Origin: Plantago major
Taxonomy: Eukaryota; Streptophyta; Magnoliopsida; Lamiales; Plantaginaceae
Length of the DNA: 64,000 nt
NCBI GenBank assembly: GCA_026545765.1
Contig: CM048840.1
Span: 56,482,580 to 56,546,579 of the forward strand
Direction of reading: 5' to 3'
The position numbers and the translations under genes are program-made. Below the pieces are notes generated by a model, which saw only the letters and a program-made list of their open reading frames with translations, was not told the origin of the DNA and did no database searches. Below, one piece after another: positions 56,658 through 64,000 of this stretch. Position 1 is the stretch's first letter; the number at the start of each line of letters is the position of its first letter.

Positions 56658-56765
56658 CTGTGGCACAGGCTCAGATTTCTCAAGAGTTGAGGTTGAAGGA
56701 ACCTCTTTTTCAGTATCTGAGGTAAGCTTTTCAGCTTCCTCTTGTTTTTCCGTTTCTAACTCAGC

Positions 56766-56849
56766 CTATAACAAAGACATTCTTATAAGGTAACAAGATT
56801 TATAAGTATAAAAATTTTTCACAAGGTAAGAGTTAAACCAGTCATTTAC
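56766..56849 (-). other. Intron 1 of ORF4 (S3 copy)
   Basis: 84 bp, GTAAATGAC to TTTGTTATAG, phase 0. If read through, the only stop is the TAG that contains the acceptor. Confidence 0.7.
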
Positions 56850-58734
56850 CCGAGCAGTTTCAGGCTGATTGGTCTCTGGAACTTGTGACCTTTCTATACA
56901 TTGGTCGTCTTGTCCCAGTTCAGTTTCTTTGTTTGAAGTTTCTGGTACTTCACACCGTCCCTAAGTATGCAATTCAGTTGCCTCCCCTGGTTGATCATTC
57001 TGAGTGGATGTCTCAGTTTGATCCCTCTCATTGAGTTGGGGAACCTACTCAATTCTGAGATTTTCTTGACATCTTGTATTCTTTGGTATTTCAAAATGGA
57101 GTTCATTTACCATTTCATCAACCACTTGTGGCTGTTGTGGTTGTTGTGTTTGTGGTTGTTGTGGTTGTCTGGAAGCAGAAGATTGATCAGTCGAATGTTC
57201 TTCCAGATTCTTAGATGTGGCATTTCCATCAGCATCATCGATACTAAGATACCACTCATCGGGCTTTGTGAAGTTGTGCAAGAGTCATTCCACGATGATG
57301 TGTTTGCACCAACAACCTTTGCTATAGGTTGACAACTTTGTGGTGTAGGTTTTTCTTCAGATACCTTATCACCAGTTACTTGTTCAGTAACCTTAGCCCT
57401 CTTTGATTTTTCTAGGACTTGAGAGATGACTAGTTCATCATCTTCATCGTCAGAGCTCTCATCAGCATTGGGAACTGATTGGTCCATTATTCCTGCGGTT
57501 TCTGCAGATGGGGCTTGGTGTTTTTCACCACTTTTGGCAGCATTCATGAGTTCATCAGCAAGGCTTTCTGCATTAGTCGCAACATTTCTGAAAGCACTTT
57601 CTCTTGCTGAGTCTACTTGTTCAGTAGGTGATAACTCTTTTGCAGCATTAATGAGTTCATCTGCCATGTTTATAGAATTGACAACCTCTTTGGGTGTGTC
57701 TTCTGATTTTCCAGCAGACTTCTTTCTTGAAGTTCTGGGCTTCTTGGTCGCAACCTTTTCTTCAGATATCTTTTCAGATTTTCTCTTCTTAGGACCTTTC
57801 TGAGACCCAGTAACCTTTTTCATCAGATTTGTATACTCATACTTGTAGAGTAAGTTACTGTTGGCTATTTCAGCCGTCTCTCTAAGCTCAATGCCAAGCT
57901 TTTCCAGCAAGTAGCATATCTTCAGACCATATCCTACTGTGGCCTTTGGCTCAGCTAGTCCTTTGACAATCTTAGGCTCGAAGCCTTGAATCTTCTTCAC
58001 AAATTTCATGAAGGCGTACTTTCCCCAGTTGAAAGGGTTTTCCAGCCTTTTGTCTTGTTGATTCAGCAAGAACATCATGATTCATCGTTCTTGGCTTATC
58101 TGGTCAGCACCTCCTTGTAGACCATCAAAGCATCTGTGAAGAATGCAAGCCAGTACATCCCAGTGAACAACGGATGTATGCGGTTGGGATGTCGACAAAT
58201 TTGAACTCGGTGGGTGTATCTCGATTTCTCAAGATCACACACATCACCGTAAAGTTCTTTAACACCTTCAAGGAGTTCCTCATCCTTGGTGTTTTTTCAA
58301 AATCCTTTCCAAGATTTTGAACCTCAAACAACTTTCTGAAAGTTGTTAAGTCCGTAGGATTTCCTTTCCTTGGGTGAGGTTTTGATAGACACTATTTCAG
58401 TGCCTTCAGATACACAGGAAATAATCCTGGAGTTGTTGTAAAATTCCAACACATCAAGTGATGAAGTTCCACTAGGGCGAGCAGATACAAAGCCCTTGAT
58501 TTGTGCGTTTTCAAGCATGTCAAGAATTAGCTTTCTGTCGGCTTGGTTCTCTATTGCAGCCGTGAGGTATTCCTCAACCATGGCACCACCCCAAATCATT
58601 CTGTGACTTGAAGTCCAATGGTCAGGGTTGAAAGCTCCTACCAGTCGATTGTTAATAATAACCAACTCTGGTGCTTGCTTTTCAATGATACCGTGGAGGA
58701 TTAGGATTTGTGTAGAAGTGTTCTTGGAGGCCAT

Positions 58735-59701
58735 CTCTTTATATAGTAAGGATTTGAAGCTTGTGTTTGAAAGAGATTCGATTGAGTGATTCTTTTCAGA
58801 AAAACTTAATCAAGAAATGCAGAGATTTTAGAGAAGTTGCAGAGGATTAGGAGAAGGTTTTTGCTGTTTTGATGCAAGTTGAAATTTCGGATTAGGCAAA
58901 AGTGATTTCATTTGCCAAAATCCTATATATATAGCAAGTGAATCTCAACAGACAAATACATACAAATTGATTTTGTGTATACGTATCTGTGATTTGCAAA
59001 CAGGCGTGAGCAAAAGCTAGTTCGGCATTAAATGCTTAGTGGGCCATGTCTGAATGTCAACAGTCCACTATTTACTGTGAATTAATTTCTGCCGTTCAGA
59101 TCAAGCGCTTGAATTCATCAAGGGTCACCATTGCTTCTCCAGCAATGATCACAATCAACAAATGTAATTGTGCCCATTTAATGAATTTTGGCTATTAGCT
59201 ATCTGAATCACAATTCTGTTTGAGCAAGGACACTGTTCGCATCTGAATCTGTCTTATACTTAGGAGTTTCCCAAGTTTTTCATCAATATAGAAATAGTGC
59301 GAGATTCAAGAGAGTAGTTGAGTGCAGAAAGTTATACTATTCTCTTTTGTGTTCCCCGTTCACAGAATGATTCAGATATCTGAGTTCCCGTCTCAGAGAT
59401 CTTGAACTATCTTTTTGCTCTTTAGCCTTTTTGACTTCTGGGTTCCCGTTCCAGATACCTCTTCTCTCTTTTCTGGATACCCGTTACAGATACCTCTTCT
59501 CTCTTTTCTGGATACCCGTTCCAGATACCTCTTCTCTCTTTTCTGGATACCCGTTACAGATACCTCTTCTCTCTTTTCTGGATACCCGTTCCAGATACCT
59601 CTTCTCTGGATGCCCGTTCGGATACGAACTTTCGGTTCATTGGTAGTTCCATTAGTCCAAGACTATGTCTTAAGGCTAAGAATCTACTTTCTTGTAGTGG
59701 C
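58735..59701 (-). other. pol-ORF4 spacer of S3 with hairpin array
   Basis: Non-coding spacer. Near 59110-59210 it matches 24640-24730 of S2. At 59379-59623 lie seven dyads of 6-bp stem and 7-nt loop. Five of them (59437, 59472, 59507, 59542, 59577) form a tandem array with an exact 35-bp period, with TCTGGA/TCCAGA-type stems and a loop reading ACGGGTA or ACGGGAA in the RNA sense. The first (59379) has TCTGAG/CTCAGA instead, and the last (59605) is eroded. Confidence 0.7.
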
Positions 59702-61609
59702 TTAGTGAAGATATCGCAAGTTGGTCTTGATCCCAATCTTGAGTATCTCTATATTGCCTTTTTCAACATGGTCTCTGATGAAGTGATGTCTAACATCAAT
59801 GTGCTTTGTTCTGGCATGAAATTTAGGATTCTGTGTAATCGCAATAGCACTTGTGTTGTCACAGAAAATGGGAGTTTTCTTCTCATCGAGTCCATAGTCT
59901 TTAAGTTGTTGTTGTATCCACAGAATTTGTGTTGCACAACAACCAGCAGCAATATATTCAGCCTCTGTGGTAGAAGTTGCAATTGAGTTTTGCTTCTTGC
60001 TAAACCATGAGATAAGTCTAGTGCCCAGAAACTGACAAGTTCCTGAGGTGCTTTTCCTATCAAGCAATGATCCAGCATAATCAGCATCTGAGTACCCAGC
60101 TAAACTCAATTCACTTTCTCTAGGATACCACAGTCCTACATCTACTGTACCCTTCACATACCTTAATATTTTCATAGCAATGTTGTAGTGTGTTTGCATT
60201 GGATTTGTCTGAAATCTAGCACATACTCCAACGGCATATTGAATATCAGGTCTACTTGTAGTGAGGTAAAGTAGTGAACCTATCAATTTCCTATACTTAT
60301 GTTCTTCAACACTCTTATCTGATTCAACATAGGTCATTTTGGTTCCAATGCTCATAGGTATCTTAGTATTCTTTTCAGAAGGCTTAAGATTGAATTTTGT
60401 GAGCATATCTTTTGCATACTTTGTTTGACTAATGAATATTCCATCATTGAGTTGCTTGACTTGCAATCCTAGGAAATAATTCATTTCTCCCATCATGCTC
60501 ATCTCAAACTTGTTTTTCATGAGATTTGCAAAGTCATTACAAAGTTGCTTGTCCTTAGATCCAAATATGATGTCATCAACATATACTTGAACTAAGAGTA
60601 GTTTCCCATCATGATTTAAGGTAAATAAAGTTTTATCAACTTCACCTTTCTTGAAACCACTTTCCAGAAGGTATTTGGCCAAAGTGTCATACCATGCTCT
60701 TGGAGCCTGTTTCAGTCCATACAGAGCTTTCTATAGTTTATAGACCATTCTACTTTCTGAGGAAACTTCAAAGCCAGGTGGTTGCTCAACATAAACTTCT
60801 TCTGCAAGTTCACCATTTAGGAATGCGCTTTTGACATCCATCTGATAAACTTTGAAATTTTTATGAGCTACAAAGGCTAGAAAGAGTCTTATTGCATCCA
60901 ATCTGGCAACTGGTGCATATGACTCATCAAAATCTAAGCCTTCAGTATGAGTGAATCCCTTGGCAACCAATCTTGCTTTGTTTCTGGTTATTTCACCAGT
61001 TTCATTCATTTTGTTTCTGAAAACCCACTTAGTTCGAATCACAGATATTCCTTCTATAAATGGAACTAGTTTCCAGACTTTGTTTCTCTCAAATTGATCC
61101 AACTCTTCTTGCATTGCAGAGATCCAGTCTTGGTCTCCTAATGCTTCTTCTATACTTTTAGGTTCGATATTCGAGATGAAACATCCAAAGAGAGAATCAG
61201 CATTTTCAGCTATTGCTCTCCTAGTCCTAACACCCTGATTAATTGGTCCAATTATATCCTTTGTAGGATGATCTTTGATCCATTTCATCAAAGGTTTAGT
61301 GCTAGTAGGATCAATATCCAAGTGATCTGAATGTGAATCACTAAGATTTTGATTTGATACTTTTTCAGTATCTGAGATATCTGACATATGGGAAATGTCA
61401 TGGATATCTGACACTTTTTCAGTGTTAGAGATATCTGAGACATGCATTTCAGCATTCTTATTTTCAGATACCTCTTCATGATGAAGGTTCTCAGTAACCT
61501 GTTCCATTTCTGGAAAACTCATAGGAAATTCCTCATCATGTTTTTGAGTCATCTTGTTGTTACTAGGCTTTTCAAGCTTTTCTACGTCAGAGTCATCCTC
61601 ACTTTCCAT
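59702..61609 (-). pseudogene. Reverse transcriptase and RNase H of S3
   Basis: Two frames, 60731-61609 and 59702-60682, separated by one TAG at about 60731-60733 where S2 has CAG. RT motifs are [53 protein letters not shown] (spanning the stop region) and intact catalytic YVDDIIFG. RNase H follows in frame with SDADYAGSLLDRKSTSGTCQFLG, SWFSKKQNSIATSTTEAEYIAAG and TKHIDVRHHFIRDHVEKG. Apart from the stop the enzyme looks complete, so this is the best preserved RT in the window. Confidence 0.87.
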
Positions 61610-61747
61610 AACGATGTTTTTCCTTTCTGGGGGTTCTTCTTTAGTGTCCCTCAGTAATAGTTCTTTGAACTTTTCTGAGAGTTCATCAGTAGGAGGTGTT
61701 TTCTTACTTCCTTCATAGAATACAACATGAACTGATTCTTCAATTTT

Positions 61748-62930
61748 CTATGTTCTTTTGTTGTAAACTCTGTAAGCTTTGCTGTTTGTGGAATAGCCAA
61801 GATAAACACCTTCATCTGCCTTTGGTTGAAATGTTCTCAGAAAAACTTTCCCATTGTTTAGAACAAAACATCTACAACCAAATACTCTCAGATGTTTGAT
61901 ATTAGGAGGTCTTCCAACCATAATTTCATAGGGGGTCCTGTCATGGTCTTTGTTTATCAAGCATCTGTTCTGAGTGTAGCAGGCTGTGTTTACAGCTTCA
62001 ACCCAATATATTTCACTTATCTCAGTGTCAGCTAGCATTGTCCTTGCAGCTTCTTTAAGGGTTCTGTTTTTCCTTTCTGCAACACCATTTTGCTGAGGTG
62101 TTCTTACAGAGGAAAGTTGGTGTTGTATACCTTTGCAGGTACAAAACTCCTTTATGTACTGATTGACAAACTCAGTACCATGATCTGCTACGATTGCGAG
62201 ATACCTTTTCATTTTCATGATTTCAAGCTTTTTCAGAAGTTTGGTATCTCCACACGCATCAGTTGTGTTTTGAAAGACAACCCAGTGAATCTTGAGAAGT
62301 CATCTACAACCGGACCATATTTCTTTCTGCATAACTAGTTCTGAGATGATTCAAAAGATCCATATGTAAAAGTTGCGTTGGTCTAACACTAGAGTGTCGA
62401 TTTTGGACTTGAAAGAGATCTTAGATTGTTTTCCCATCGGCGGTGAGCAGATACTATCCTTTACGAAAGATGTTTTGGGAAGACCAACCACTAACTCTTT
62501 CTTGGCATGTCTATTCGAGTTTTGAAATTCAAGTGACTCATTCTTTTGTGCCATAACCGGTGCTCTTACGTGTGACCAGTTGACTCACCATGAGACATTC
62601 TTGATTGTGGCGGATGCCCGATCGGCAACATAAAGGCGCCTTTCGCCGACCAACTAAGGTATGCCTTTGACTCATTTTCAATTAGTTTGCGATTTAGCTT
62701 TGAATTTTATAGTAAATCCTTATGCATAAGCGGCTCATGCTAAATAGATTGTATTTCAAATCCTTAACATGTAATACGTCGGTGATTGTTAAAGTTCCCA
62801 ATTTGATGTTGCCAAATCGAGAGAGGATTTAATTCTCCTCAAGAAATCGATATCTGGTCTGTGTTGCAAGCTTTGTAGTCAACAGATTTGCTTTGTCTCT
62901 GTCATGTGCTTTCGCATCCACTATCAAATA
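61748..62930 (-). pseudogene. Protease and integrase of S3
   Basis: The integrase C-terminal two thirds (61748-62218) reads [36 protein letters not shown] and [14 protein letters not shown]. Upstream, the integrase core and pre-integrase motif (ICSPPMGKQ near 62420) are broken by many small indels. The protease DSGC is still recognisable near 62920 but the following GKHMTGD is shifted out of frame. Most losses in 62170-62930 fall where S2 has CAG or CTG. Confidence 0.75.
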
Positions 62931-62980
62931 GCCATTGTGCTTTAGTCCAGAAGCATTCGCACACAACAGGAAACAGGAGA

Positions 62981-64000
62981 TTAGGTTCTCATATCTTTGA
63001 TGGAACCGTCAGAATCAAAAGTTCTTCCAGTAGGAATCCATTTTTGAATGAATTTCTTTGAAACATGCTTTTGTCTGACAGGAACACAAGGAGGAATTCT
63101 TTTTGAATGAAGGTTATCATTAGTAAGAATTATTTTCTTCCTTGGTGTGTCCCTAGGTGCTCCATAAGATGCTTTCAGATACATCGGGTTTACGAGTTTG
63201 CTTTCAACAAACTTAGCCTTCCTTGCGATTTCTTCTAGCCACGGCATTCAGATTTTCGGTGGCTTGATTTAACTTCCACTTCGATAATTGCTTTGAGCAA
63301 TTCTAGCCTTGACCATCGTTCTTGCTCACCTTGTACTCATGAGCAAGTTGTTTTCCGATGCCTTTGTAGCCAATACCGTTTCGAGCACTTGAAGCTATCT
63401 GAGATCTTTTCTCAACAGCTTTGCTAGTCTCTGGTTGATCCAGTTTCTTTCCAGAAAAAGTGACATGGGAGAATTTGCCAGCTCCTGCAATTCTACCTTT
63501 TTGAGAGACATAGCACTGTGGGTGTTTACACTTTTCAGTGTTGTGTTTCTTTTCGACGATACCAACAGTTTTGTTTTTGACTTGTTTTTCCCACAATGGT
63601 TTAGTCGCAACTGCCTTTCCTTTGTCAACAATCTTTGTCTTTTCACCGATACTATAGATTGCATGGGAACCGTCTTGCTGAGTACTTACAAACGTTCTCT
63701 TCTCTTTACTCTTATTCAGAGTAATAGAGCAATCTATCTGAGTGTTCAAATGAGTCCTTTCTTTTTCAAGGATCTCTTAAGTAAGATTGTACTTGAAGAG
63801 TGTCACTAGCTTTGGCATAAGATTGAAAAGATAGTTCTTTCTTCTTGAGTTCCTTGTTTTCGAAAGAAGATTTTCATAATTCTTCGTAACTTCGACCATT
63901 GCTTCTTCATGTGACTTTTCAGTCTCAGATATCTGAGCTTTGAGAAATGCGTTTTCAGCATCCTTTCTCTCAGATTCTTTGACTAATTGAGAATTTTCCT
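62981..64000 (-). pseudogene. gag C-terminal part of S3
   Basis: The segment KKHNTEKCKHPQCYVSQKG at about 63500-63560 matches the nucleocapsid-position segment of S2 without the 61-bp duplication. The following basic linker (PMYLKASYGAPRDTPRKK, about 63110-63190) matches S2. Frames are 62981-63247 and 63303-63749 with frameshifts between. Upstream to 64000 only a charged, probably coiled-coil stretch is present; the gag start lies outside. Confidence 0.72.

Larger units (their letters stand above)
53206..58734 (-). pseudogene. ORF4 (env-position ORF) of S3
   Basis: The most complete copy. Exon 1 starts MASKNTSTQILILHG at 58734 and contains LVGAFNPDHWTSSHRMIWGGAMVEEYL and a Lys-rich nuclear-type region (KKRKSEKISEEKVATKKPRTSRKK near 57740-57800). 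It has frameshifts near 58325, 58100 and 57290. Short exons follow: 56765-56658 (108 bp), 56581-56480 (102 bp), 56395-56246 (150 bp), 56159-56043 (117 bp), then a long exon from 55964 to 53206. That exon has acidic tracts, two coiled-coil regions, basic tracts and the conserved C-terminal block, broken by indels around 55610, 55255, 54680 and 54150. No signal peptide or membrane segment is seen. The protein is unlike a viral envelope and its function is unknown. Confidence 0.75.
51127..64000 (-). mobile_element. S3: Sirevirus-like Ty1/copia element, 5' end outside window
   Basis: - strand, from the 3' LTR (51127-52822) through ORF4, hairpin array, RNase H, RT, integrase and protease to part of gag at the window end. 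It keeps the N-terminal part of ORF4 that S2 lost and an intact RT active site. Two regions (about 54150-54720 and 62170-63400) contain many one-base losses at CAG/CTG. The flank TTTTG (51122-51126) would be half of the target duplication. Confidence 0.88.

Noticed and set aside
57426..57803. 125-codon ORF antisense to S3 ORF4, with hydrophobic look
   Set aside because: It mirrors a Lys/Glu/Ser-rich frame on the coding strand and is not conserved as a frame in S2.
59437..59623. Possible CRISPR-like array
   Set aside because: The period is 35 bp but there are no unique spacers, the units are tandem, and the context is a plant retrotransposon.
59415..59705. 96-codon and 71-codon ORFs with repeated SLFWIPVPDTS peptide
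   Set aside because: Produced by the 35-bp hairpin array read on the strand opposite to the element; not a repeat protein.
1..64000. tRNA, rRNA, snRNA or other host RNA genes
   Set aside because: I saw no cloverleaf with A and B boxes and no rRNA signature; the tRNA-like words are retroelement primer-binding sites.

Overview
The window is plant nuclear DNA, most likely from a eudicot with many retrotransposons, and it holds no gene I can assign to the host. The evidence is Ty1/copia elements of Sirevirus type, Ty3/gypsy elements with the GGCGCC-GCCGGGGA primer-binding site and GGGAGGCAACCC hairpin of the plant Athila/Tat group, plant L1-type LINEs, a Mutator-like MITE, and many CAG-to-TAG type lesions expected in methylated plant repeats. 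The species cannot be told from the sequence.

Layout. (1) 1-4400, + strand: 3' part of a Sirevirus-like element (S1): end of an extra ORF downstream of pol, PPT and 3' LTR. (2) 4401-6366: remnant of an Athila/Tat-like gypsy element (G1). (3) 6367-about 10690, - strand: decayed L1-type LINE with its oligo(A) tail at the left. (4) 11914-40303, + strand: one Ty1/copia element (C1) of about 7.5 kb, stretched to 28.4 kb by three later insertions and bounded by a perfect 5-bp TGCGG duplication. Its guests are: S2, a Sirevirus-like element on the - strand (18271-31612); a solo gypsy LTR (32185-33540); and N1, a gene-less LTR element with chromovirus-like PBS and PPT (33832-39980). (5) C1 sits inside a second gypsy element, G2 (- strand; 10690-11913 and 40304-about 43557), whose only ORF is a gag. 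(6) 43558-45710: 3' end of a third gypsy copy (G3). (7) 45711-47645: LINE fragment. (8) 48028-49038: MITE with a perfect 9-bp target duplication. (9) 50250-51126: gypsy LTR (G4), interrupted by (10) a third Sirevirus-like element S3, - strand, 51127 to the window end.

The most interesting system is the extra ORF (ORF4) of S1, S2 and S3. It lies where Sireviruses carry their env-like ORF, but it has no visible membrane segment. It carries a run of short exons separated by 76-86 bp GT-AG introns, all in phase 0. S2 and S3 share five introns at equivalent places, and S1 shows the last one. The exons look like duplicated modules. Between pol and ORF4 both complete copies carry an array of small hairpins with fixed 6-7-6 geometry and paired stem changes (TCTGAG/CTCAGA versus TCTGGA/TCCAGA). 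Their LTR leaders carry a second family of tandem repeats with compensating stems. This suggests an element whose downstream ORF is expressed from spliced RNA and which carries structured RNA signals.

A second surprise is N1. Its two LTRs match over 1,232 bp without an indel (about 10 substitutions by eye), except that one contains 1,388 extra bases bounded exactly like an intron. A third is that parts of S3 show a systematic change of CAG/CTG to CG relative to its sister copies, which may be a base-calling artefact at methylated CHG sites rather than biology.

Nearly every coding unit is broken: stops and frameshifts in all pol genes, protease DSG to DSR in C1, reverse transcriptase YVDD to YVDH in S2, and a deletion across the catalytic box of the first LINE. 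The G2 gag (252 codons) is the only transposon protein that reads as one intact frame.
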